Part shown: positions 28,316 to 50,393 of the stretch, piece after piece
Position numbering within the stretch: the stretch's first letter is position 1
Layout: every line of letters begins with the position of its first letter
From: Siphlonurus alternatus
Taxonomy: Eukaryota; Arthropoda; Insecta; Ephemeroptera; Siphlonuridae
Length of the DNA: 64,000 nt
Assembly (NCBI GenBank): GCA_949825025.1
Contig: OX463778.1
Span: 43,998,646-44,062,645 of the forward strand
Direction: 5' to 3'
Translations under genes and position numbers: made by a program
The notes under the pieces: generated by a model
Seen by the model: the letters and a program-made list of their open reading frames with translations, nothing else
Told to the model about the DNA's origin: nothing
Database searches by the model: none

Positions 28316-31300
28316 ATGTTTTGGGAACATGACCCTTATAGTTGTCAGCAAAAGGTCTTCAAAATATCTCACAGGAGCAAAAGCAAAGCCGACTTTCCTC
28401 CTGTCTATTTTTTTTCCTTAGAGAAACGTCTCGGATCTTCTTCTTGTTGTACGAGCCCAACCCCCATTCACACATCCTTCATCAATGGAAGCCTTGGTAG
28501 CAAGAAACCATTGGTTGAAGTGCAGCCAATCGACGAAGGAATGCGAGCCTCCCTCACGGGACACTCGAGTGGGGTGGGAAATGCCTCTTGCCTTGCCTGG
28601 GGGTCCTAACATTTTGGAGGGAAGATTTTGGTGTGCTGTTGAGAGTGCGCGGGACTGCGCGCTGCAAGTAGGCCGCCCACAGCGAGCGCTCCACCACCAC
28701 CACCACGCCCAAGGGGCTAGAGATAGGGGATGGTCATGGTCGGATATGCTGAGGCTAGGCTCCGAGAGCTCTCATGCCCTCCAGCTGCACATGCAATACA
28801 AAAATATATCTATTGTGAAAAGTCCAGGTCAGTCAGGTGCGTATACGTATGTACTCCTGATTTGTAAGGCAAGATAACATGAAAGCATACGTAGCACATA
28901 AGTACCTGCAAATGTAAAGCAAATCTTTATGTCTTCCTTATCATTAGACATGCATTCCAAAATACATTCACATATGTTTGAGATATTTTCTTTCATTTTG
29001 AGGCATGAAATGTGAAGCAAAAGAACAGAAATTTTTTATTATAGCAATTATAAGAGTTAATTCAAATATTCTAACTTACATAATAATATTTTTCGTATAA
29101 GAGTATACTAATATAAACTATTAATATATATACATATATAATTTAATAGGTAAAAACACTTCTTTAAGTTATTTGAGTTAACAAATTACTGTTAAAAGTT
29201 ATTTTATTACACACAATGTAATTCAGATTTTTTTTAGCAAAAAGCGTCATTAGTGGTTTATATGTGCAGTTTCAAGTACACCTTAAGTAATGCAGGACTG
29301 ACCTAGACGGTGGTGCTCGGGAGATGATTGTTATTCGCGCTTCGTACAACGTCTGTTCAAGAACAAAAAGACAAACAATGTTGCTGCAGCAGTGCGGCGA
29401 GGTAGGCCCAAATTTGGATACGGCAACGTCGTGGGTTCGAGTGTGGTATGCACCCTGTCGTCCTTCCTTCTTGTCCTGGCGGGCTACTAAAGCAACAAGT
29501 GCACGGCGGCCTGCATCGCAGCAGCAGAAAGGCAAGCATGCATGCAGCATAAAATATATAAACAGCTTGGTGGACATAGTAAAAAACATAGCTCGCAACA
29601 TCATATAGTCTGTAATATCTTTTACCGACGCTGATGGATCTTGACCAGAGAGCTAATGAAGAAACACACATAGGCGTGTTTAATTTTTTTTTATTTTTTT
29701 TTTTTTACTCTACTTGAAAGTCCCTTTTTTAAATTTTCTTTTCATATTATAACAAACCTGTCCTTCTCTATATGCTTTTCACATGGTTATAAAATAAACC
29801 TCATACTGAAGTAAAAATGTGCAATAAAACTTTCAAATTCAGTTATTTTACAATATTTTCTTGTAGTTTTACATTTTTATGACCTGCATGCATTTGAAGA
29901 ATTTATGAATTTTGGATATGATGTCTTTAAAATATTATTATAATCGGTATGAGTATAGGAATATAAATCATGCAAAATTATATATATGACTAACGAAAAA
30001 AATATTGTCTTCCTGACCGCATATGCAAGTCACGATAATTAATCAGCAAGCTATATAGGCAAGCATATGCTCAAATTATACTGTATTTTGTTGCTGCTGA
30101 GAATGCTTGTGCAGGTTTGTGACAAAAATTTGCATCAAGAATTCTTCAAACGAGAGCAAAAACTAAAATAAAACCGTGCACAGATAAATTGTTACCAAAT
30201 TACGGTAAATTACAATTCAACCTTGATTGATATTTAATATAATACCGCGCGATAATAATGAACGAATATTGCAGCAATTTAGGACATTTTAGGTATGTGG
30301 AATGGATTAAGAAACTATAAACTAGTAAGATGTTTAAAATTATATACATTAGTCAACTTGCTCAATACTACTGTTTAATTCTTGAAGGGAAAATTTATTG
30401 TGAAAAGTTGCACCAGCTGATTAACGTAATCTCTGAAGTTTTTGATAACTTTTGTAAATTTATATACAAATTTATAATAACTCATAAAAACAGGAGACAA
30501 TTGGCTTATTGATCTTTAAAACAAGAAAAAACTTCATCGTTCTTATTAATTCACCTAATTATAGTTAACATCAATAATTCAAATTAAAATGTGGATCAGT
30601 ATTCTACAACAAGAATTCTCCATGTGTTAGAATTATGCTTACGAGAGTAAATTCATTTTAATGTTATATACGAAGTGATTAAAAGATTTAGATTATCTGT
30701 TATAGAGGAAGTTGTCTTCAATCTAATGAGCCGTAGAAATAGATTAGCATGGGTCAAGATCATAGAATTAGCATAAAAAGATCTTCTTTCATACGCGTCT
30801 CTACTTGGAAGTGTGTGCGGTCTTTCTCGGCCGGCCGGCTGACCTTGCTTGCCTCAGACCGGCCCTCCTCGATCGTTCTCAGGACGCGGCGACCATAGTT
30901 AACGAGCGTCACCTGAGCCCGTGACGACTGATTGGAGACGGCGCCGCGATTGTTGTGGTCCAGCCCAGGGATGCTGCAAGAAAAGGGAGAGGAGGGGAGG
31001 GGGCGCCACCACATCGCCGCGAGATGGTCCCCACCGCCTCCACAACTGCCATCGCCGTGGTCCACAAAAAGCAGCAGCCACGTCGCTGTGGCTTCATCTT
31101 CTTCTTGCTGCCACCATCATCACCGGATGTTACATCACCACAAACTCGCGGAGAAAGAGAGGCCCATGCAAGGGAAAATCTCTGCCGAGTCGTTTCTACA
31201 AAATTGGTAAACATTAACATTTCAAATCCTAACTGTAAAAATATCAATATTTTTGTCCATGATTTCTTTAAGTAATCAAAATAATGAATATAAAAATATT

Positions 31301-32353
31301 GATATCAAATTAGTCAAACTAAAAGAAGCAATTTAAGATTCTCATAATAAGAAACCATTTGTTTACAAACTTGGATAAAAAAAATCATGAACAACAATGT
31401 GTAAGATGCAGCCTGAATACAACAGACTAAAAATGAACACCCCACGATGCGCTTTGTTGACTATAACACAAAGAAAGCTTTAAAAGTGCTCTACTTTTTA
31501 GTTTTTTATCAGCAAGTAAACTTTAGTAAAAAAATTTGTATAAAACACCTCCATAATATAAAAAAACAAATTTAATCTCTTTTCTGTTTCACACCCTATT
31601 ATATATTTTAATTTTAATATATACTATATATAGGGTTTAAAAAAAAAGGGAGGAGTGTTTTTAAAATGTTGGCTCCACAAAGACTAGGGCCAATCAAAAT
31701 TCCTTACTAAAAATATTATTATTATTATTATAAATATCATAAAAGCTAATATTTTCTTCTATGTTTGAGCTTGGTTTTATAGTATGTGACATCAAACAGG
31801 GCAGCGCTGGAGGAAGGTGCCGGGCCGGCGGCGACCTTATCACACGTACCTTCTCCCCCACACATACCTGCTGCTGCTGAGCCGTGCTGTGTTACGGCCA
31901 AGAGGCCGTGCACCCCTGACGGCGCTCAAAAGAAACGCCATGCAGGCGCACCTCATGGGAACCAAAATCTTCCTTTTTTTTTTTCAAGAAAACGCTGCGA
32001 GCGGTCACACAGGAAAATTCTATATATCTCTCTCTTCTCAATTTTCCATAGACCTATATTTTATTGTAATATTACTTCACCTTTAAAAAAAAAAAAGCTA
32101 AGAGGTTTTTTAAAATATTTATATCTGAATTTAAATTAAACTATAAGGTATATCATTTATATATTTAATTATTTAAAAAAATCAAGATCCAAGCTAGGCA
32201 TTTTAAATTAATATAAGAATGAATTTTTGATGCATAATCAGCTAATTTCTACTTATATTTATAATATATATACAACTATATTATATAATGGAGTCTGCAG
32301 ATCAAACGTGATTACGTGATTAAAGACCAATGCCGGTAAAGGTTAATTTCTTA
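28311..32353. other. Intergenic DNA with GC islands
   Basis: GC-rich islands lie at about 28400-28780, 29280-29560, 30780-31190 and 31780-31960. Several frames are open on both strands in these islands, none with a known family signature or convincing splice context. The rest is AT-rich. Confidence 0.5.
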
Positions 32354-32376
32354 TATAGCGTTTGCTTGGCTTTGCT

Positions 32377-32530
32377 GGGCGCGATTCACGAAGCAGTTAG
32401 CCAGGTTTCTAACCACGTTTAGCTTAACCACGTTTAACTAAGGTTGTTTAACACGTAAAACAGGTATATTTAAACATGGTTAAGGTAAACGTGGTTAGAA
32501 ACCTGGTTAACTCCTTCGTGAATCGCACCC
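32377..32530. mobile_element. MITE, GGGYGCGATTC TIR, 3-bp TSD (copy 2)
   Basis: A 154-bp foldback element with TIR GGGYGCGATTCACGAA, flanked by GCT (32374-32376) and GTT (32531-32533). Copy B at 54637-54654 shows the uninterrupted site GGCTTTGTTGTTGTTTAC, so a GTT target was duplicated and one copy mutated. The element is the same family as 20274-20443. Confidence 0.9.
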
Positions 32531-32867
32531 GTTGTTGTTTACATTCAGCAGTAGGTACTGAGAGGGAACTGTAATCACTTGATTTATTCCTCCTAATTTA
32601 AAATATTTTTATCCTTTTTTAATAATAATATATACGTAAGAAATAAATATACATAACTTGAACATATACCTTTTTTTTTATTTTACCTAGCTTCTTTATC
32701 ATTATATTTTGTTGTGCCGTTTCCCCCTCGTATTCAAAAGTCCGCGGGGAAAGCAATGGTCGGTGATTGGCTGCTTTTTGAAGAATCTTAGGGTCAATAT
32801 CAGTGCATAAGTGTCCTAAAATGATCATTATTGACGTGAAATTTGGAGTCGATTTACATTTTATTTA

Positions 32868-33128
32868 ATGATTTATTGTATTTTACAGTTAATTAATGAT
32901 AAATTTCCAGAACATTTCAAAAAATATTTAGTAAAAAATAGTGAATTGTATTCCTACAACACAAGAGGCTGTAATAACTATTTTAGAAATTCTGTAAAGA
33001 AACAAAGTTCTGAAAAATCCATTTATAATTGTGGTAAGTCTTTATTTAATAAATTACCTGAATACCTGATAATATTAAGAATTGTGAAAATAAAAAACAA
33101 TTTAAAAGATATTGTATACAGTTTGTAA
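32868..33128 (+). pseudogene. LINE reverse-transcriptase C-terminal remnant
   Basis: From about 32885 the frame encodes a segment with YNTRG near its start and CGKSLFNKLPEYL near its end. This is the NTR...G..LWN.LP pattern at the extreme C terminus of many LINE-encoded proteins. It stops at 33126-33128. Everything upstream of the C-terminal tail is missing (5' truncation). The first few codons belong to the host repeat, so the listed start is only the frame's first ATG. Confidence 0.65.
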
Positions 33129-34278
33129 AAGATAAGTTTCCTTACAGCAGGTAAATTATAATAAAAAAAAATCTATACATACATTTATAATGGAGTATTG
33201 TCCTCAATTTTTTTTATTGCAGAAATGGATAGAGGGTGCAAAGTTATGCTACCCTGAATTTTTTCAGATTTTTTTGAGACCTGGAACTATTTTTAAAAAA
33301 TTATTGAAAGTAATTTTTGTGACGTCACGCGGCGGCAAGTCCTATCTTTTCTTAAGAAGCGGCGTCTCGTGACGTCACGAAAAGGACTTTCAATAATTTT
33401 TTAAAAATAGTTCCCGGGCTCTAAGAAATTTGAAAAAAATCAGGGTAGCATAACTTTGCACCCTCTATCCATTTCTGCAATAAAAAAATTTGAGGACAAT
33501 ACTCTATTATACTGTCTGTAATAGCGAATATAATATAGTCGATTTATTTGATGGTCTATTTATAATTTGTAATTTATATTTAGTTAATTTTACTGTAGGC
33601 ATATGTAATATGAAATTACGGATCAAAACAAACAAAAAATGTTATTTTTATCTATGGCTCCGAAATAAAGACAGTATATAAACATATTTTAATATTTGAC
33701 CATCAAAGTGCTATGTGAACTATAGTGCAAAGTGTTATGTGATCTATTTAATAGGGCATCAAGAAATCATATGTGGAGATAATAAATCAATTATATTAAA
33801 AAGAGTGAAAGTGATTTTGAAAACTTAAACTATTTTTAAATATTAAAAACAAAAAAACATCAAGATTAAAGAACCTGATAATAATGAATAATAGATATTA
33901 TGTTAATAGTATAAATTTACTTAAAATTATTTGTGTAAACCTATGTATGTTAATTTTAGGTAATTTCAATTAGATTTAAGTATCTGTTATGTATGATTTA
34001 TGTAACAACTCTGACGTGATCTATATGCTGTAAAGCCAACGATCGAAATAAAATTATTATTATTATCTAATATGATATACATAATGTGTGTATTTTATTA
34101 TTGATTAATGGAAAATCAATAATAACAAATTAATTATAAATTATGTTATTATTTATGTCAACAATATATTAATATGTCAAGGTTATTTTAAAGTTATGTC
34201 AATTTGTAAAATATGTAATCTGTTTTATAATCTTGTATTATTAGCGCAAGCTAACAATATAGAATATTTCATTACATT
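32885..34278 (+). mobile_element. 5'-truncated LINE insertion into repeat copy A
   Basis: Absent from copy B, whose sequence runs straight through TTATTGTATTTTTCACAG. The insertion is bounded by TATTTT at 32879-32884 and 34279-34284, a possible 6-bp target duplication. It holds the RT C-terminal remnant, a nested palindrome (33186-33511), and a 3' UTR ending at about 34069 with AATAAA and an (ATT)n tail. About 200 further AT-rich bases before the right boundary are unexplained. Confidence 0.7.
33186..33511. mobile_element. Large palindromic element (TGCAGAAATGGATAG type)
   Basis: Arms of roughly 130 bp pair around a short centre (about 33320-33387). The arms contain GTATTGTCCTC, TTGCAGAAATGGATAGAG, GTGCAAAGTTATGCTACC and GGAACTA segments, each found inverted on the other side. 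Perfect CREs flank the centre at 33320 and 33370. Related palindromes lie at 52910 and, more distantly, 60687. It is nested within the LINE 3' UTR, so it is younger than that insertion. Confidence 0.85.
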
Positions 34279-34367
34279 TATTTTTCACAGATATCATTGG
34301 CAAATATTGTATTTTTTTCCATTTACTTGACATTTCAATCTATCAAATAAAATAATTGTCAAAAGTA

Positions 34368-34590
34368 TCGGGGATACTGATACTTTTCTCAGGTATTGTG
34401 GACTGACTAGATAATACTATATTATGTATGATTGTAATTGTAATAATAATATAAAACTGATGATAATATGTTTTAATTTTTATGTTTCTGTTTCTTTTAT
34501 AGGTATTGCAATACTAAAATATTGTAAACATGCATTTTGTACCTTACGGTTCTATGTGTGCAATAAATAAATACAAAATAAATACAAAAA
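34368..34590 (+). mobile_element. Short A-tailed retroposon insertion
   Basis: Present in repeat copy A but absent from copy B (which reads GTCAAATGTACCACG). Bounded by AAAAGTA at 34361-34367 and 34591-34597. It ends in AAATAAATAC repeats and a short poly(A), which suggests retroposition on the + strand. A 9-bp inverted repeat (AAAAGTATC/GATACTTTT) spans the left junction. No known SINE head was recognised. Confidence 0.6.
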
Positions 34591-34718
34591 AAAAGTACCA
34601 CGATTGTCATATCGCAGAAAATAAATAGTTTTTGGTATGCTACTACCATGTTAAATAGGTGCTTTTTGCCTACATTCACGAGACGTCATATTTTTGTGAC
34701 GTATGGTGAAAGACCCGT

Positions 34719-37700
34719 ATATCGTTTCAATGATAACAACCTGTAGTGAAAATGGTATTATATTCCGTTTGATATATAATATAATTTATATTGTATTATT
34801 ATATTAAATATAATTATATAATATATTATACATTAATGCCGGATTTAAAAAAAAAAAAAAGTTGTAAACTTCACAATGCTAATAATTAAATTTGACTATT
34901 TTGCTTCGATAGGCTATATATTATTATAGTACCTTACACTCCCTCCTCTTATTGACTTATTTCAGTAACCGGAACCCCATAAATGATAGTAATATGAATT
35001 TCAATGAATGTTGCTGCAATTGTATAACTGAATAATTGGTAGAGCTTTTAAAATGTTGCTGAATAATTTTGCTTTACGCTGTCTGATGTCTAACGCGCAT
35101 TTTTCAACCTTTTTGACATGTACTGTAGTGATAACGTCAATATTCCATTAGAATAATGAAAAAAAGTACTTTTACAATGAAAACTATTTACCCTGCTGGA
35201 CTATTACAATGCAGAAATTGAGTGGAATTTCCGGTGTACAAAGTGTGATATTGCAGGTAAATACGACAGCTCGAACGGGAGGGAGGCGCGGCCGTTCGCA
35301 GTATACGGGTCGTTATAGCGTGTGAAGCTCACACAATGTGACAAGTGTAATGAGCTCGTGAAACAATGCTTGATTTATAGTATTGTAATATTAAAAGGAC
35401 ATAATAATATCAGTTTTATACGTTTTAATAAAGTCATTTAAAAGGTTGAATTTAAAATGTATAAAAAAATGTCCTTTAAAAAAATGATATCTAAATTTAG
35501 TAAATAAACAAATTTAAAGAACTGTGACACTTAAAAAATAATATATCGGCTGTTAAAAATTCTTACCTTTTTCTTTTCTTTTTTCTACATAGGAATAAAA
35601 AAAGTATGCTAATCGTGAAGGAATTCTGATTTGCTGAGAGAAAAGGTTTCAGTATGCAGGTAGTTCGTAGGGTAGGTATTATATATATAGGTATAGATGA
35701 GGTATCGGCTATCGTTGGTGGGCTCTCTCTGCTTTATACATACAGTGATTCTGAGAACTCGGCGGGTCACCAAGTATTATAAAATAAATATATTATATAT
35801 TATATAAGCCTATATACTATATACCATCTACTTGCTGAGCAGGTTCTAAAGTCCAAAAGCTGACTTTCGATAATTGGAGCCTTTACAGACTTTTGATCTC
35901 CTATCGCGACAGAGTACGTATTTTGTCAGTCTGGCTACTTCGCTCGTACCTTTTTTTTTTTTTTTTCAATATACGAGGTGAGGAGACGTCGGAAGACCTT
36001 TATAATGCAGTCTACTTCTCAGCAGCCTCCCTATCCTGTCTACCACATTCCCTCCTGCCAGCTCTTTAGCACCATCCCAACCCTTCGTCTACTTTAGCTC
36101 GTGCTGCCACCCCCTTCCTGCTCAACGTCGTTCCACCTAGCTTGCATTTCAAACTATTATATTTTGCAAGTTAGTTTCCATTCATTGCATGCTCTTCACG
36201 CCCGTAAAGAATATCACGTGACCACTGCCTCCGGCTCATGGGCCTAGCAGCGTTATCTCTCTCGTTGTCTCTCTGCTCACGAAGCTATACTACTGCCACA
36301 CTGCCACAACTCGTTGCCAACTAATAAACTTTGGATCTCCATGGGGCACTTCAAAAAGTGATTTCTAGCTTTTTTATGTAATACTTTTTTCTTTTTTTGC
36401 TCTTATAATATTCATAATCCTATAATAAAAGTTTGTTTCAACACCCAAACACTTTCATATAATTTTGGTAATAATGTTCATTTTATACAACTAAAAAATT
36501 CCTGTATATTGAACTGGAATGAGTTAATCCGTGTGACCCATTTCTCATACTATAATATATCTTACTAAATATTATGTAATTTATAAACCATTTTTTTGTT
36601 TTATTATTAGCACTTTATTGAAAAGTCAATTTTTTTTTAATATTATAGTATGATCATTGTACTCTTTAAATATTTTTACACAGCATTGTCATTTTATGCA
36701 TTTTAAGTGTTGACAACTTTAAGTATGTTATACTATACTAATACTAGTGCTTTTTGAATAAGATTTTTATTACTGTATAGACTCCAAGGGTAATAAAATA
36801 AACTAAAACGACTTCTATGTGGAGAGAGAGGCTTCATTCACTTTCATGTTTTTAAAGTAATTTACTCATTTTATGTATTTTGCAGTCGTTGAGGTCTGTC
36901 GGAAATATTTTAAAGACTTTAAAGTGTTTTTTAAATGAGGGGAAGTTCGTAAATGTGACAAATTTTAATTTATTTTCATTGTTAGGTGTTATATTTTATC
37001 TGCCATTTAGTTGGAGGTAAGTTTTCTAGATTTCAGGTAATAGCTGATGTTGTGTTATACTTCAATTTTTCTTTTGCTCAGATTGCAATTCCAATGCATG
37101 ATATAATATACTCAATGTTACAGTGTAATAAAATGCCTTACGTTTACGCAAGAAAATTAACGATCATCACGATCGATCGCAAAGTCTAAAAATTTTCCAA
37201 TTCTTATTGCACCGTGCAAACTAAAAAAATAATAGAGATTCAAAATTTGATGTGGTAAAGTAAAATAAATTATTATTTCGAGTAAAAAAGTGTCAAAATC
37301 TATTTATAGATTAATTTTAAATCGTTTGATTTTGACCGATATATAATTTCACTGAAACATAAAAATACAACTAAAAATGAGGATAAGAATGAAGTAACAC
37401 ACAGAACACTTGGATTTTAACAAACTCACTCTGTTAAATATATTAACAGAATAATGAAGGATTTTTACTTAATTAACTCGTAATAATAAAACTTGCATCG
37501 TAGAAATTGTTTTTGAATTACTTATTTAATGTCGTAATGCAAGTTTTATTACTCACGTTAAAAAATTTCCACAATTTGTCACTTAAAAATACAAAAAAAA
37601 AATAAAAATACGTATAATTTAAAAAAATCGCTAAAATTTGTAAAAAAAAATCACGCGCGACTGTTTTTATCAAGGAGCGTGGCTGGCGTAGCTCCTCTCC

Positions 37701-37819
37701 CCAGCTCTACTCTCCAATGAATGAGTGAAGAATCTGCAAGAGTATGAGAGAACAAGGAACAAAAAGTAAAAAGTTTAGAGAGGTAGTACGGTATACTTAG
37801 CTACTGCAGCGCCACGTCT
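34719..37819. other. Cyclin D upstream intergenic region
   Basis: AT-rich with GC-rich patches near 35270-35340, 35970-36340 and 37670-37700. A CACGTGAC box lies at 36215. No other gene is recognised, and distal regulatory DNA for the cyclin gene is plausible but unproven. Confidence 0.4.
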
Positions 37820-37980
37820 AGCCAATGAAATTTCCTCAAAATTTCCCCCACTTCTTTATTTCGTTTGGAGCAAGATTTTTGAGTGTGTTCTTTGACAAAA
37901 TTATTTATAAAGATTCATTCGTGCCAGGCCCATTGGCACGGTAAGACCTAGTTCCTAGTATATGAAGTACTGACAAAATC
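37820..37980 (+). promoter_or_regulatory. Probable cyclin D proximal promoter / 5' UTR
   Basis: A CCAAT box (GCCAATGA at 37821) lies about 160 bp upstream of the start codon. A GTGCCA...TGGCAC inverted repeat containing ATTGG lies at 37921-37939. The context before the ATG (AAAATCATGG) favours initiation. CGGTAAGA at 37939-37946 resembles a splice donor, so a spliced 5' leader cannot be excluded. The transcription start is unknown. Confidence 0.35.
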
Positions 37981-48464
<10,484 letters not shown>

Positions 48465-50393
48465 CCCGCTCGCCACCCCGGCGATGATGACAAGGACAAG
48501 AAGGGTCACCAGGGAGCTGCAGGTCTCGCCGGGTCCTCAGGCTTATAAACATGATATTTGAAAATCCTAAAACAAAAAGCTAGAAATACCCTCTCCCTTC
48601 GCCAAGGGGAAAACGCTGATAATTACGCTTTTTATAGCATGGTAAAAAATTAAAAATATTATCGTGTTAATTAAAAAAAAAAAGAAAAAAAAACTTATAA
48701 AACTGATTTTAAAAAATATAAAAATATTATAATTTAATTTTTAGATTTTTTTTCCGCATTATAGGTTATATTTAAAAATAAAATCACTATACTGGTCACT
48801 ACGTTTCCTAATCGTTGAAAACTTTAATTGAGATTTTACAAAATTATGTATGTATACTGGTAAATTAAAACAACACTTAAAATTGCCATATCATTTCCTT
48901 AGCTTACAAGGGATTTTAAGCATCTCAATTTTAAGTAAACTAAACGAAGGACATGTAGAGAAATATAAAATATAATATTTATTTTTATTTTGTTCCTGCT
49001 GGCTTACTCAAATGCAGTGCCTAAGCAATACAATTAAATGTTGTAATTGAATAGAAATGAGCTTTATTTTTTATATATGCTCAATATCATTTTAAAAAAG
49101 AAAAGAACTAATTAGTGATTTTTATTTTAAATTTTTCTTATTAGTCATTAGTTCTGAGTCAATTTTTTTAAATGTATATTAATTTTTTTTTATGTGCAAG
49201 TCAAATTTATCTTTTTTTTTTTCACCTGAAGATAAAATTAAGTAACAATAAAGCCCTGCGTACTTATTATGCTGCTTGAAATAGCAACAACACCGTGAAA
49301 TAACCAAGACTGTGCTGGGATGCATGCGAGCGAGCTAGGGGCTTTAGCCACATTATGATTGTGAAGAAGGTCATGTCGAATGTAATACATAGAATGCGCG
49401 ATTATCTTTTATTAAAACAACAAAAAAATACTTGACAATTTTAATTCCATAATTCTGCCAATGATATTTATATTATAAATTCCCAATGAACTCCCCGCAA
49501 CAACTTGGAATTAGCAATTTCATAGGATTTTTTTTTGTTTTTTTTTTTTTTTTTTTTTTCTTCGTGTGACAGTGAATGCTTGAATATACCGTGGTGCTTT
49601 TTTTTTTTAAATTTGCTTATTTTTTTTATTGCTGTGAGATTAGGTTATTAAAAAAATATATATATGTATGTAATATATGTATATTATTATATATATAGGT
49701 ATGTAACATTTATGCCTTACTTCTTTGCTATTAAGTACAATAATTCACAGTGCCTTTATTTCATTTTTTGGGAGTAACTACAAATTAGAATCATGTATGC
49801 TTATGTACAGAATAGTAAAGAAAAAATTATATGAAAACTAACAAAAAATGCATGCGTCAATTTATGAATGAATTTTTATTGTAAATAGTTACTATTATTA
49901 CGTTAATGTTAAAAAAAGATTATGTAAGTATTTTGTACAATTATAATGATCGATATATCGATATCTCTGATTCTGTTACATGTTACAATTGTTTATAAAT
50001 ATGTGAACCACATAAACCGCCCTATAATTACAATAGACCTATTATATTCTGTTGAAATAAATATTGATGACATACCTCAATCATACAATTTAGCCTAAAA
50101 CACTTTATTTTTAGGCAATCAGTCTTCTCAAACCAACCATGCAACTGCCTTATTATTGTAAATAAATTAGTCACTTTAGTAATAAAGATTTTAAAATGAA
50201 AAAATGTTTTCTGTTTTTTATAACATTTATGTCCCACAAAAAAAAGTTAAGTTATGAATATTAATTAAGTATATAATTAAATATATTTTCACAGAGTACA
50301 TTATCATTAATAATAATAATACATTTTAGCTTAATTAATTTTTAGTGCATAAGAAAATATAATTTTTATATAGTTATAGTATATATTACATAA
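48465..50393. other. Cyclin D 3' flank and intergenic DNA
   Basis: The probable 3' UTR starts here; the polyadenylation site is not determined, though AATAAA-like sequences occur near 48777. There is a poly(T) tract near 49537-49559. The rest is AT-rich without a recognised gene. Confidence 0.5.

Larger units (their letters stand above)
32354..34718 (+). repeat. Dispersed ~0.6-kb repeat, copy A, interrupted
   Basis: Starts at TATAGCGTTTGCTTGG and ends at GAAAGACCCGT, collinear with copy B (54620-55213). Relative to B it carries three insertions: a MITE (32377-32530), a LINE-bearing block (32885-34278) and a short A-tailed insert (34368-34590). The element type is unknown and I see no terminal inverted repeats. 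Orientation is arbitrary. Confidence 0.85.

Noticed and set aside
33190..33372. Frame in the palindrome at 33186
   Set aside because: Runs through an inverted-repeat arm; not coding.
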